64,000 bases of DNA from Haloarcula litorea (GCF_029338195.1 NZ_CP119779.1:2356001-2420000), one strand, 5' to 3'. Counted from the stretch's first letter, positions 8,312-16,696 are shown. Notes: a model not told the origin generated them from the letters alone. Translations and numbers: made by a program.

Positions 8312-8599
8312 ATGACCACCACCATCGACAAGGCGGCACAGGCACTGAGCGGCGGACTGATACTGCTGGGTATCGTCGGCCTGGGGCTCGTCGAGACGCT
8401 GGCCGGCAAGCCCTTCGCACCGGTTCCGCTGACCAACGACGCGGGCGAGGTGATCGCACAGCCGATGTTCGGCCCCGAACTGCGGACCGGACTGGTGCTG
8501 GCCGGCCTCCTCGTCCTCGCGCTGTACGGCGGCTACAAGCTTGCGACGCCGGTCGAACCCACCGAGGGCGCGACCGGTCACGAGACCGTCGCCGACTGA
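8312..8599 (+). CDS. Small membrane protein paired with DoxX
   Basis: This 95-residue protein has two hydrophobic segments (about 10-29 and 62-80) separated by a short polar loop with KPFAPVPLTND. A Shine-Dalgarno-like GAGGTGACC just before the start and the 16-base gap to doxX suggest translation from a shared message. No known family is recognised. By position it could be an accessory subunit of the DoxX protein, which is inference only. Confidence 0.75.
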   Translation: MTTTIDKAAQALSGGLILLGIVGLGLVETLAGKPFAPVPLTNDAGEVIAQPMFGPELRTGLVLAGLLVLALYGGYKLATPVEPTEGATGHETVAD

Positions 8600-8710
8600 G
8601 CACCGCGCGGGAACCGTTCCGACCCGCCGTCTCTTCTCCCCGCTTCCGCGACCGCCCAGCGGTCGCTCCCGAACGCCCGGCCTTTTGTCGATCCCGCCCG
8701 TCCGACCGGT

Positions 8711-9175
8711 ATGCTCGACGAGGGCGCACCCGCGCCGGACTTCGACCTCGAGGGGACCGACGGCGACGCCGTCGGCGCGTATCGCCTCTCCGCGGCCGCG
8801 TCGCGCGCTCCGGTTCTGGTGGCGTTCTACACTGAAGACGGCGGCGCGGCCTGCCGGACGTACCTGGAAGCACTCCGGGACACGGACTGGGGGGCGCTCA
8901 CGGACGGCATCGCCGTCTTCGGCGTCGCGCCGGGCACGATGGACGATCACCGGCGGTTCGCCGCCGACCTCGACCTGCCCTTCCCGCTGCTGGTCGACCA
9001 CGCGGGCGTCGACGGGCAGTTCGGCGTCCAGCGACCGGACGGGACCACGCGTCGGACGGCGTTCCTCGTCGACGGCCGGTGTCGCGTGCGGTGCTCGTGG
9101 GCCGACGACCCCGACCGGGACCCGGCGACGCGGCCGGACCTCTCGGCCGTCCACGACGCCGTGGCGCGGCGCTGA
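8711..9175 (+). CDS. Peroxiredoxin-like (redoxin/AhpC-TSA) protein
   Basis: This 154-residue cytosolic protein has a thioredoxin-fold outline. It opens LDEGAPAPDFDLEG, has a beta strand VLVAFYTEDGGAACRTYLEAL with a single candidate peroxidatic Cys (about residue 48), then IAVFGVAP and LPFPLLVDHAG, and ends with RRTAFLVDGR. The usual Px3TxxC context is changed (TEDGGAAC), so peroxidase activity is likely but not certain. There is no close operon partner on this strand. The acetyltransferase gene abuts it on the opposite strand. Confidence 0.75.
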   Translation: MLDEGAPAPDFDLEGTDGDAVGAYRLSAAASRAPVLVAFYTEDGGAACRTYLEALRDTDWGALTDGIAVFGVAPGTMDDHRRFAADLDLPFPLLVDHAGVDGQFGVQRPDGTTRRTAFLVDGRCRVRCSWADDPDRDPATRPDLSAVHDAVARR

Positions 9176-9712
9176 CTATCGGCCGTCCCACTCGTCGGCC
9201 AGCAGGCCGTAGACGTGGACGTCCTCGTGGGAGCCGCGGCGGTACCAGTGGTCCCGCAGCGTCCCCTCCCGCTCGAAGCCGACCTTCGCCAGCACGCGCT
9301 GTGAACCCTCGTTGTCCTCGAACGCCTTCGCGTACACCCGGTGGAGGCGGAGTTCGCCGAACGCGTGGTCGACGAGGGTTCGGGCCGCGTCGGTGGCGTA
9401 GCCGTTGCCCCACGCGTCCTCGGCGAGGTAGTAGCCGAGCTCGGCGTGGCCGTTGGTCGCGGCGACGCCGTTCAGGCCGACGGTCCCGACCGGGTCGCCG
9501 TCGACGCAGATCAGCAGGTGGACCTCGTCGCTGTCGCGCTCGCCGACGGACTCGACCCACTCCCGCTCGGCCTGTTCGCTCAGCGGGCGGCCGATGGACA
9601 GGCCGTCCCGGACCGCCGGGTCGTTGACCGTCTCGTGGAGGAAGGGCACGTCCTCCGCTTCGATGGTGTGCAACGCGACCGTCTCGCCGTGGAGGAAGGC
9701 GGGGCCAGGCAT
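9176..9712 (-). CDS. GNAT family N-acetyltransferase (copy 1)
   Basis: This 178-residue protein resembles RimJ/RimL-type acetyltransferases, which move an acetyl group from acetyl-CoA to an amine. Recognisable parts are the N-terminal FLHGETVALHTIEAED, the central GTVGLNGVAATNGHAELGYYL strand, the acetyl-CoA loop WGNGYATDAARTLVDHAF, and the C-terminal NEGSQRVLAKVGFEREGTL. The substrate is unknown. The start MPGPAFLHGE was chosen to match its tandem neighbour (MPDPAFLEGD). Confidence 0.88.
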   Translation of the reverse strand: MPGPAFLHGETVALHTIEAEDVPFLHETVNDPAVRDGLSIGRPLSEQAEREWVESVGERDSDEVHLLICVDGDPVGTVGLNGVAATNGHAELGYYLAEDAWGNGYATDAARTLVDHAFGELRLHRVYAKAFEDNEGSQRVLAKVGFEREGTLRDHWYRRGSHEDVHVYGLLADEWDGR

Positions 9713-9763
9713 ACGCGAGGCGTCGGCCGACGGGCGAATCAAGCTTGCCCCGGTGTGTGACCG

Positions 9764-10285
9764 TCACTCACTGCGCCACTCCTCGGCCAGCAGGCCGAAC
9801 GACAGCAGGTCGACGTGCTCGCCGTCGACGAAGGCGTGGGCGCGTCGCCGCCCCTCCCGCCGGAAGCCGACCTTCTCCAGCACCCGGGCCGACGCGGGGT
9901 TGCTCGCGTAGACGTCGGCTCCGAGTTTGTGCAGGCGGCGCTCGGTGAACGCGTAGCGGGCGAGGCAGTCGACGGCGTCGGTGGCGTAGCCGTTGCCCCA
10001 GTGGTCCGGGAGGACGGCGTAGCCGACCTCGCCGTAGCCCCAGGGGTGGTCGTCCTCGTGGAGGACGCAGTTGCCGACGGGCTCGCCGTCGACCCGGATC
10101 ACGAACGCGGGGTCGTCGCGGGACTCGCGTCGCGCCTCGACGTCGGCGGGCGTCGTCGGTTCGCTCCCGCCGACGCCGGTGCGGACCCGCGGATCGTTGC
10201 GGAGTCGCACCGCGAGGCCGACGTCCTCGTCGGTCATCGGGTGGAGCGCGACGCTGTCGCCTTCGAGGAAGGCGGGGTCTGGCAT
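9764..10285 (-). CDS. GNAT family N-acetyltransferase (copy 2)
   Basis: This 173-residue protein is a paralogue of the gene just downstream, with the same opening (MPDPAFLEGDSVALHPMTDED), the same acetyl-CoA loop WGNGYATDAVDCLARYAF and the closing ASARVLEKVGFRREGRR. The two lie 51 bases apart on the same strand, which suggests a tandem duplication and possible co-transcription. The substrates probably differ because the middle regions diverge. It is divergent from the endonuclease III gene. Confidence 0.88.
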   Translation of the reverse strand: MPDPAFLEGDSVALHPMTDEDVGLAVRLRNDPRVRTGVGGSEPTTPADVEARRESRDDPAFVIRVDGEPVGNCVLHEDDHPWGYGEVGYAVLPDHWGNGYATDAVDCLARYAFTERRLHKLGADVYASNPASARVLEKVGFRREGRRRAHAFVDGEHVDLLSFGLLAEEWRSE

Positions 10286-10400
10286 AGGGAACGGGACGAC
10301 CGCCAAGTGAAAGAGCGTTACCGGAGCGTGTGAAGCGATAGCACAGTACTGCGCCTGCCGCGAGCGATAGGCCGAAGTCGGCGCGGCCCGGCCACGGGGT

Positions 10401-11087
10401 ATGGGCACGCCGCTGGAGCCACGCCAGGCACAGGCCGAGGCGGTCGTCGACCGCCTCCGCGAGGAGTACCCCGACTCGACCATCTCGCTGAACTACGCGA
10501 ACCGGTTGGAGTTGCTGGTCGCCGTCGTCCTCTCGGCGCAGTGTACCGACGATCGGGTCAACGAGGTCACGGCGGACCTCTTCGAGACGTACGAGACGGC
10601 AGAGGACTACGCCGCGGCCAGCGAGGAGCAGCTGGCCGAGGACATCTACGGCATCACGTTCCACAACAACAAGGGCGGCTACCTGAAGGGGATCGGCGAG
10701 CAGCTCGTCGCGGAACACGACGGCGAGGTGCCCGACACGATGGCGGCGCTGACGGACCTCCCCGGCGTCGGGCGGAAGACGGCCAACGTCGTCCTCCAGC
10801 ACGGCCACGACATCGTCGAGGGCATCGTCGTCGACACGCACGTCCAGCGGCTCTCGCGCCGGCTCGGTCTGACCGCGGAAGAGCGCCCCGAGGCCATCGA
10901 GGACGACCTCGTCGACGTGGTCCCCGAGAGCGAGTGGCAGGGGTTCACTCACCTGCTCATCGACCACGGGCGGGCCGTCTGTGGCGCGCGCTCGGCCGAC
11001 TGCGCCGACTGTGTCCTGGCCGACATCTGTCCGTCCGAGCGGGGCGACAGCGACGTCGACCTCGCGACCGGCGAGCGGTGGAGCTGA
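10401..11087 (+). CDS. nth: Endonuclease III (DNA glycosylase/AP lyase)
   Basis: This 228-residue base-excision repair enzyme removes oxidised pyrimidines. It shows the helix-hairpin-helix LPGVGRKTANVV with catalytic Lys about 126, the catalytic Asp in VVDTHVQRLSRRLGL (about 145), and a C-terminal [4Fe-4S] motif Cys-x6-Cys-x2-Cys-x5-Cys in CGARSADCADCVLADIC. Length and order match bacterial and archaeal Nth. It ends four bases before the convergent stress protein gene. Confidence 0.97.
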   Translation: MGTPLEPRQAQAEAVVDRLREEYPDSTISLNYANRLELLVAVVLSAQCTDDRVNEVTADLFETYETAEDYAAASEEQLAEDIYGITFHNNKGGYLKGIGEQLVAEHDGEVPDTMAALTDLPGVGRKTANVVLQHGHDIVEGIVVDTHVQRLSRRLGLTAEERPEAIEDDLVDVVPESEWQGFTHLLIDHGRAVCGARSADCADCVLADICPSERGDSDVDLATGERWS

Positions 11088-11091
11088 CCGC

Positions 11092-11631
11092 CTACCCTTC
11101 AGTCGCCGTCTCGTCGCTCGCTGCCTCCTCGTCGTCCAGTCGCACGGTCAACACCGGCGCGTCGGCCGTGCGGACCACCTTCTCGGTGACGCTCCCAAGC
11201 AGGAAGCGGTCCACTCCCCGCCGGCCGTGGGTCGGCATCACGACGAGGTCGATCCCGTTGTCCGCCGCGTAGTCGACGATGGCGCGGTAGGGGGTTCCCC
11301 GCCGGACCGACGTCACCGCGTCGAGGCCGCGCTCGGCGAGCCACTCCGCGACGCCGTCGACGAGCTGTTCGCCGGCGGCCTCGGCCCGTCCCATCACGTC
11401 GTCGCCGGTCTCGGTCATCCCCGACTGGCGCTCGATCTCGTCGGGCTTGACCATCCCCGAGAAGCCGGTGTCGTCGTCGCGCATCACCAGGTGGGACGGC
11501 TCGTTCTCCCTGTCGGCCACGTAGAGGACGTGGACCGTCGCGTCGCACAGCGACGCGAGGTCGGCGACGTGCTCCATCGCCGTCTCAGAGCCCGGGCTCC
11601 CGTCCGTCGGAAAGAGGACGCTCTCGTACAT
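11092..11631 (-). CDS. Universal stress protein
   Basis: This 179-residue UspA-fold protein opens MYESVLFPTDGS and has the full ATP-binding motif near the end: MPTHGRRGVDRFLLGSVTEKVV (GxxG then GS), followed by ADAPVLTVRL. It is therefore a nucleotide-binding type, unlike the other family member at 5.6-6.0 kb. An extra insertion of about 40 polar residues (around 50-90) follows the first beta-alpha unit. An upstream GTG at 11634 adds one residue; ATG 11631 is preferred. Confidence 0.9.
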   Translation of the reverse strand: MYESVLFPTDGSPGSETAMEHVADLASLCDATVHVLYVADRENEPSHLVMRDDDTGFSGMVKPDEIERQSGMTETGDDVMGRAEAAGEQLVDGVAEWLAERGLDAVTSVRRGTPYRAIVDYAADNGIDLVVMPTHGRRGVDRFLLGSVTEKVVRTADAPVLTVRLDDEEAASDETATEG

Positions 11632-11692
11632 CACCCGTTAGTGTAGACGGGGAGTTATTATCAATCTAGGCGAACTTCTTTACGCGCGGTCC

Positions 11693-12175
11693 TCAGACCA
11701 CGTACCGGAGGACGTACCGCGAGACGCCGACGACGTAGGCGAGCAGCCAGAAGATGACGTAGCCGAACACGCCGATGCGCAGTCGCGACCGCCAGTGGTC
11801 CATCCGCTCGCCGCCGATCTCGTCGAGCAACACGTCCTCGTCGTAGTCGTTGTAGAGGTCGTGCTGGCGCTTCGCCCGGAAGATGCGGACGATGCCGGTC
11901 CCGCCGAAGGCCAGCAGCGCGTACGCCTGCAGGCCGAGGTAGGCGTGGACCGCCGAGAGCCCGCCCAACTGCTGGGGGAGCCGCGGGGCCATCCACAGCA
12001 GCATCGGGGCCGTCGTCAGCGCCAGCCCCGTGACGACGAACTTCAGGTGGTGCATCAGCACGTCCCACGTCACCGGCTCCGTCTCGATGATGTAGTACGC
12101 GCCGTAGACGAAACAGGGGAAACTCAGCGTCACCATCAGGAGGACGACGGACGCGACAAGCCCCTCGGAGACCAT
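11693..12175 (-). CDS. Haloarchaeal four-helix membrane protein next to the cytochrome bc genes
   Basis: This 160-residue protein has four hydrophobic segments (about 5-30, 42-62, 72-95, 134-158). His residues occur near the inner membrane ends of two neighbouring segments (His42/His43 in MHHLKF and His77 in AVHAYLGL), a pattern that could bind heme as in b561-like or DUF420-like proteins. That is inference. I recall such proteins as a haloarchaeal DUF7321-type family (number from memory). It diverges from the bc gene cluster and may belong to it functionally. Confidence 0.75.
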   Translation of the reverse strand: MVSEGLVASVVLLMVTLSFPCFVYGAYYIIETEPVTWDVLMHHLKFVVTGLALTTAPMLLWMAPRLPQQLGGLSAVHAYLGLQAYALLAFGGTGIVRIFRAKRQHDLYNDYDEDVLLDEIGGERMDHWRSRLRIGVFGYVIFWLLAYVVGVSRYVLRYVV

Positions 12176-12280
12176 GGCCGGGCGTTGGGAAAGGACCCGC
12201 TAAAGGATGCCGGATGGACGCCGGGCGATCCCCGCGGTCGACCGTCACTCTAAGGAGTTCCCCGCCCGTAGTGGGACACG

Positions 12281-13105
12281 ATGAGCGAATCGTCGGACGA
12301 GGACCGCGGCCGAGAGGGGCCACCGAGCGACCGGGCCGACGAGTCGGACCTCGACGCCCTCCGCCAGCAGGTCGAAGAGAAGTACGACTTCGAGGAGTTC
12401 GGTCCGGCGGACATGGCCGAGATGAGCGCCGAGGAGTGGGAGGCCGCCTTCGATCCGGACACCTGGATCACCGACGACGAGCTGCTGGACCGCGTCCACC
12501 GGGACCTCCTGAACCGCGTCGCCACGCGGGACGTCTTCGCCCGGGTCGAGCGCCACGCCGACCCGCCGCGCGTGCTGGCCTACTCCGACGAGGGGTACGC
12601 CATCGTCTACCCCGACGGCACCGTCGAGGGCGAGGGGACGGTGCTCCGGGACGTGAAACCCACCGTCGCGCTCTGCTCGATGGACTCCTACGACCCGCCC
12701 GAGGAGGTCCCCGACAGGCCGCTGCCCGAACCCGACGACGTGCCCGAGGGCGGCGGCGAGCTCGGCAACCGGATGCTCCAGGTCATCGCCGGCGCGCAGT
12801 TGCTCGCGGGCCTGGCGCTGTTCGGCGGCGGCCTGCTGGCTGCGGCGGGCCTGTTCGGCGGGGCCGGCATCAACACCGTCCTCCTCGTGGTCGTCGGCCT
12901 CGCGTTCGTCGCCGTCGCGCTGGTCCTCTTTTTCACGGTCGCCAACGCCCGCCTCTCGGACAAGTTCCGGGCCGAGGAGTACCGCGACAGGCTCCGAGCG
13001 GTCGGGCTCGAAGACGGGGAGCGACCCGACTTCGTCCCCGAGCTCGAACCCCGAGAGAGCGGCCAGGACGGCGAGAGCGAGGAGACCGGCGAAGTCGGAG
13101 CGTAG
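12281..13105 (+). CDS. Haloarchaeal protein at the head of the bc cluster (DUF7319-like)
   Basis: This 274-residue protein has a long acidic soluble N-terminal part (1-155) containing WEAAFDPDTWITDDELLDRVHRDL. Two transmembrane segments follow (about 165-190 and 195-222), then a charged tail. It probably sits in the cytoplasmic membrane with both ends in the cytosol. It lies directly upstream of halocyanin and is conserved in this position in haloarchaea as far as I recall. No catalytic motif is visible. A role in assembly or regulation of the bc complex is inference. Confidence 0.75.
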   Translation: MSESSDEDRGREGPPSDRADESDLDALRQQVEEKYDFEEFGPADMAEMSAEEWEAAFDPDTWITDDELLDRVHRDLLNRVATRDVFARVERHADPPRVLAYSDEGYAIVYPDGTVEGEGTVLRDVKPTVALCSMDSYDPPEEVPDRPLPEPDDVPEGGGELGNRMLQVIAGAQLLAGLALFGGGLLAAAGLFGGAGINTVLLVVVGLAFVAVALVLFFTVANARLSDKFRAEEYRDRLRAVGLEDGERPDFVPELEPRESGQDGESEETGEVGA

Positions 13106-13132
13106 CGGTTCCTGCGGGCGGTATCCGGTGGG

Positions 13133-13140
13133 TTTATACA
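13133..13140 (+). promoter_or_regulatory. TATA-like box of the halocyanin-cytochrome bc operon
   Basis: TTTATACA lies about 26-33 bases before ATG 13166. This is strong leaderless spacing and marks a promoter between the upstream DUF gene and halocyanin, so the core bc genes can be transcribed separately. Confidence 0.55.
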
Positions 13141-13165
13141 AACACAATCCTGACCCTAGGACGTA

Positions 13166-13828
13166 ATGAAGAGACGGGAGTTCGTCCGCACTGCCGGGGG
13201 TGCCGCCGGGACAGCGGCCGCCCTCAGCGCCGCCGGTCCCGCGGCCGCCCAGGAAGAGGGCGGCGGCGGCGCACAGACAGTGCCGGACTACGGCGGCTGG
13301 CTCGACCCAGTCACAAACTTCGACGGCCCCGGAAGTACCGTCGACGCGACCGGTCAGGACACGGCGACCGTCGAAGTCGGCGTCCAGCAAGGCGGCGGTG
13401 CCTACGGGTTCGGCCCGCCGGCCATCCACGTCGACAACGGCGCGACCGTCCAGTTCGAGTGGACCGGCGAGGGCGGCAGCCACAACGTCGTCTCGCAGGG
13501 CGAGGGGCCGCTGGACTCGGGCAGCGCCGTCGCCAGTTCCGGCGTCAACTACGAGTACACGTTCGAAGAGGACGGCATCTACCCCTACTACTGCGCCCCC
13601 CACCAGGGCCTCAACATGAGGGGTGCCGTCGTCGTCGGCGAGGACTACGCGACACAGACCATCGGCGGCGGCGGTCCACAGGAGGTCGACCCCCACTACG
13701 CGGGCGTCCCCATCCAGCCCCACTTCGTCGGTTTCGGGGCCGGCCTCGCCGTCGTCATCCCCCTCGTCTTCACCTTCTTCCTGCTGAAGTACGGTGAATC
13801 GCCCCACACCAGCGGAGGGAACAACTGA
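13166..13828 (+). CDS. Halocyanin (membrane-anchored blue copper protein)
   Basis: This 220-residue protein starts with a Tat signal (MKRREFVRTAGG) followed by an Ala-rich hydrophobic stretch. The plastocyanin-like domain (about 60-160) carries copper ligands His106 (GGSHNVV), Cys143, His146 and Met151 (YYCAPHQGLNM). A C-terminal transmembrane helix (about 175-205) anchors it, so it is tied to the outer face of the membrane. It begins the bc operon and overlaps the next gene by one base (TGATG). It probably takes electrons from the Rieske protein in place of a cytochrome c. Confidence 0.93.
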   Translation: MKRREFVRTAGGAAGTAAALSAAGPAAAQEEGGGGAQTVPDYGGWLDPVTNFDGPGSTVDATGQDTATVEVGVQQGGGAYGFGPPAIHVDNGATVQFEWTGEGGSHNVVSQGEGPLDSGSAVASSGVNYEYTFEEDGIYPYYCAPHQGLNMRGAVVVGEDYATQTIGGGGPQEVDPHYAGVPIQPHFVGFGAGLAVVIPLVFTFFLLKYGESPHTSGGNN

Positions 13829-14247
13829 TGGCCTCGGAAGGCTCTACCTACGGCGACATCCACCGGTACGAACCGCCGCGCGAGAGCACCGCCGCCGCCG
13901 TCGGTATCGTCCTGCTGACGGTCATCCAGATCGTCCTCGTCGGACTGTTCACCTACGGGATGCTCGCGGGGTGGGCGTCCGGTATCGGGACGTCGCTGAC
14001 GGTCCGGCTCATCGAGGCCAACATGTTCCTCGGGGGCGTGCTGACCGCCATCTTCATCGACCTGGCGTTCATTATGCTCCTCTACCGGAAGGAGTTCCTC
14101 CCCGACGTGATGATCGTGAAGAAGCGCCGCCGGAAGTGGGAGGACCTCTACATCCGACAGGAGGACGTCGACGGCGAGTCGCTGGCCGACGAGGAGCAGT
14201 TCGTAGAGACAATCAAGCGCGCTGTCTACCCCTACTACAAGAAATAA
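13828..14247 (+). CDS. Small membrane protein within the bc operon (DUF7318-like)
   Basis: This 139-residue protein has two transmembrane segments (about 24-48 and 63-86). A basic, cytosol-facing tail with VKKRRRKWEDLYIRQEDVDG follows and ends in YPYYKK. It is translationally coupled to halocyanin before it and to the Rieske gene after it, each by a one-base stop-start overlap. That arrangement argues for a structural or assembly subunit of the bc complex, but no known enzymatic motif is present. Confidence 0.85.
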   Translation: MASEGSTYGDIHRYEPPRESTAAAVGIVLLTVIQIVLVGLFTYGMLAGWASGIGTSLTVRLIEANMFLGGVLTAIFIDLAFIMLLYRKEFLPDVMIVKKRRRKWEDLYIRQEDVDGESLADEEQFVETIKRAVYPYYKK

Positions 14248-15110
14248 TGCCTCTGGACGAAGACAAGTACCCAGCCGAGACGGGCCGACGTCGCTTCGTG
14301 AAAGGCGTCGTCGGCAGCGCCGCCCTCTCCAGCATCGGCGTCGGTGGCGCTGCCGCCGTCGACGCCACGACCGACGCCGCCGGCGAAGGCGGCGGGACGA
14401 CGGAGTTCGTCGCGGTCGAGAACACGGACGGCCCCGCCCCGCGCGGGATGCCGATCATCCCCATCACCATCGAGGGCGGGGAACTGAGGGGCGTCTGGCC
14501 GGAGTACGACCCCGAAGCGGGCGTCGCAATCGCACGGGACTTCGGCGGCAGCGGCATCGACTACTCCTCCGCCTGGTTCCAGTACTGCGGGATGCAGACC
14601 GCAGCGGGGCTGTACCCGCAGGTCGAACAGGACAACACTCTCCGCAGCAGTCCGGGCTCCTACGCCTGGCAGAGCGACGTCGAGGCCGGAGCGCCGCTCA
14701 CGGTGGACATGTTCAGCGACTACCAGGAGTGGGGCAACGGCATCGGGACGGCCGGGCTCGGCAAGCCCGCGAGCGCCAACTGGCGCTCCGAGGGCGACGT
14801 CAAGACGATCCCGGTCCAGCTGATCCGCTCCGTCGAGATCGAGAAGATGGCCAACGGGGAGGGGAAGTACAGCAGCCTCCCCAGCGACGTCCAGCAGTTC
14901 ATCTCGGCGGCGACCGAGGAGGGGTTCATCGCGTGGATGAACAAGTGCACCCACTTCTGCTGTGTCCCCGGGTTCAAGACGCTGGCCGGCAGCGCCAACT
15001 TCGGGGCGGCGAACCGCATCTACTGCCAGTGCCACCAGTCGGTGTACAACCCGTTCAGCCCGGTGAAAAAGCAGTTCGTGGCGCTGCCACGCCCCCCGCG
15101 GACCGAATAG
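14247..15110 (+). CDS. Rieske iron-sulfur protein of the cytochrome bc complex
   Basis: This 287-residue protein has a Tat-type N-terminus (GRRRFVKGVVG, about 13-23) with a short hydrophobic anchor. The C-terminal [2Fe-2S] domain has box I Cys234-Thr-His236-Phe-Cys-Cys239 and box II Cys260-Gln-Cys262-His263. Usual boxes read CTHLGC and CPCHGS, so the Gly positions in both boxes are replaced (by Cys and Gln) and an extra Cys238 is present. It transfers electrons from quinol to halocyanin. The start at 14247 overlaps the preceding stop. Confidence 0.93.
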   Translation: MPLDEDKYPAETGRRRFVKGVVGSAALSSIGVGGAAAVDATTDAAGEGGGTTEFVAVENTDGPAPRGMPIIPITIEGGELRGVWPEYDPEAGVAIARDFGGSGIDYSSAWFQYCGMQTAAGLYPQVEQDNTLRSSPGSYAWQSDVEAGAPLTVDMFSDYQEWGNGIGTAGLGKPASANWRSEGDVKTIPVQLIRSVEIEKMANGEGKYSSLPSDVQQFISAATEEGFIAWMNKCTHFCCVPGFKTLAGSANFGAANRIYCQCHQSVYNPFSPVKKQFVALPRPPRTE

Positions 15111-15114
15111 CACA

Positions 15115-15918
15115 ATGAGTCTGGAACGCAAAGACGAACACGACCACGGCGGTTGGATGGAGAAGCGGGAGCTGAGCCCGCTCGAATCGATATACCTGAC
15201 CACGCTCATCTGGCTCGACAAGCGTCTGCGCATCGTCGACTACCTCGAGATCCTCGAGGACCTGTACTACAAGGTCAACATGCAGATGCCCAAGAGCCAC
15301 ACCGAGCAGTACAACCTCGACAACAAGTTCTGGTACTGGTACCCACTGTACGCGCTCGGGTCCTTCTCGACGGTCGCGTATCTGGTCGCGGCACTCTCGG
15401 GTGCGTTGTTGGGGTTCTACTACGCCCCCGCGGCGGCCGGTGCCAGCGGCCAACCGACGGTCGCCTACGACTCGGTGCTCATCATTATGGGCCAGCTCAA
15501 TCTGGGTTACTTCCTGCGGTCGGTCCACCGCTGGGCCGCACAGATTATGGTCGCGGCGGTCTTCCTCCACATGCTCCGGGTCTACTTCACCGGGGCGTAC
15601 AAGGAACCCCGCGAGCTGAACTGGCTCATCGGGATCGTCCTGATCTCGCTGACCCTGGTGTTCGGGTACACCGGCTACCTACTGCCCTGGAGCCAGCTCT
15701 CCTACTGGGCCGGACAGATCGGCGTCGAGATGTCCCTGTCCATCCCGCTCATCGGCGAGTGGGTGGCCCAGCTACTGTTCGGCGGCTTCACGCTCTCCCA
15801 GTCGACGCTCGTGCGGATGTACATCCTGCACGTGTTCGTCCTGCCGTTCGTGACGACCGGCCTCATCGCCGTCCACATCGGCATCGTCTGGATGCAGGGC
15901 ATCGCGGAACCACACTGA
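15115..15918 (+). CDS. Cytochrome b, N-terminal half (cytochrome b6-like)
   Basis: This 267-residue protein has four transmembrane helices. Two bis-His heme pairs are visible: His138 and His152 (14 apart) on the second helix and His239 and His254 (15 apart) on the fourth. The one-residue-longer second spacing is the b6 pattern rather than the mitochondrial one. It holds both b hemes and the quinol and quinone sites with its partner. No Cys is present in the N-terminal region where b6 binds the extra c-type heme. It lies four bases before subunit IV. Confidence 0.95.
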   Translation: MSLERKDEHDHGGWMEKRELSPLESIYLTTLIWLDKRLRIVDYLEILEDLYYKVNMQMPKSHTEQYNLDNKFWYWYPLYALGSFSTVAYLVAALSGALLGFYYAPAAAGASGQPTVAYDSVLIIMGQLNLGYFLRSVHRWAAQIMVAAVFLHMLRVYFTGAYKEPRELNWLIGIVLISLTLVFGYTGYLLPWSQLSYWAGQIGVEMSLSIPLIGEWVAQLLFGGFTLSQSTLVRMYILHVFVLPFVTTGLIAVHIGIVWMQGIAEPH

Positions 15919-15922
15919 TACC

Positions 15923-16696
15923 ATGAGCGACAACGACTCCACCGACGACGAGGTTCGCACCGACGGCTCGGGCGGCGGCGGCATCGTCGCACCCGACGAC
16001 GAGACGCCGACCTGGTCCGAGCGCAAGCAGCGTTCCCAGGGGCTCTCGCGGCTCACCTACGAGTACTTCGAGCGGTCCCGCCGCGAGGACCAGGACCTGC
16101 GCCAGCAGTCGGACTACGTCGAGCGGGACGTGCTGGCGTTCCCGGCCTGGCCCCACGAGATGATCCGGAACCTGGCGCTGACGAGCTTCTTCGTCGGGAT
16201 GATCCTGTTCGTGGCGGCCGCGCTCCCGCCGGAGATGCCGAACCCGGCGAACTCCAGCGTGACGCCGGCGATCATCCTGCCGGACTGGTACCTCTACTGG
16301 TCGTTCGGCCTGCTGAAGCTGGGCCCGCTCAACCCCAACCTGAGCATCCTCGGCGGGTCGAAACTGATGGCCGACCGGACCTACGGCGTCATCGCGAACG
16401 TCGTCGTGGTCGGGTTCGTCGCCATCGTGCCGTTCATCAACAAGGGATCGGCGCGCCGCCCCGTCGAGCAGCCGTTCTGGGCCGCCGTCGGGATGTCCGG
16501 CGTCGTGTTCAGCCTCACCATCGCTGCGCTGTCCATCAAGAACCTCATCCCGATGGACTCGCACCTGATCTTCGACCTGACGTTCCTCGTGCCCATCGTC
16601 AGCGCCACCATCACCTACGCGGTGCTGAAGACGATGCGCGAGGGGTACATGTTCGACCTCAACCGCCGGTACTACCGGCTCCGGCCGCCGAAGTAG
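15923..16696 (+). CDS. Cytochrome b, C-terminal half (subunit IV-like)
   Basis: This 257-residue protein has a long charged N-terminal extension (1-75), then transmembrane helices at about 83-103, 142-165 and 180-205, with a further C-terminal helix near 215-235. The quinol-oxidation (Qo) motif reads PDWY (residues 120-123) instead of PEWY, followed by LYWSFGLLK. With the preceding gene it makes the split cytochrome b typical of b6f-like complexes. The split arrangement and motif fit menaquinol-using complexes, which matches known haloarchaeal quinones. Confidence 0.93.
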   Translation: MSDNDSTDDEVRTDGSGGGGIVAPDDETPTWSERKQRSQGLSRLTYEYFERSRREDQDLRQQSDYVERDVLAFPAWPHEMIRNLALTSFFVGMILFVAAALPPEMPNPANSSVTPAIILPDWYLYWSFGLLKLGPLNPNLSILGGSKLMADRTYGVIANVVVVGFVAIVPFINKGSARRPVEQPFWAAVGMSGVVFSLTIAALSIKNLIPMDSHLIFDLTFLVPIVSATITYAVLKTMREGYMFDLNRRYYRLRPPK

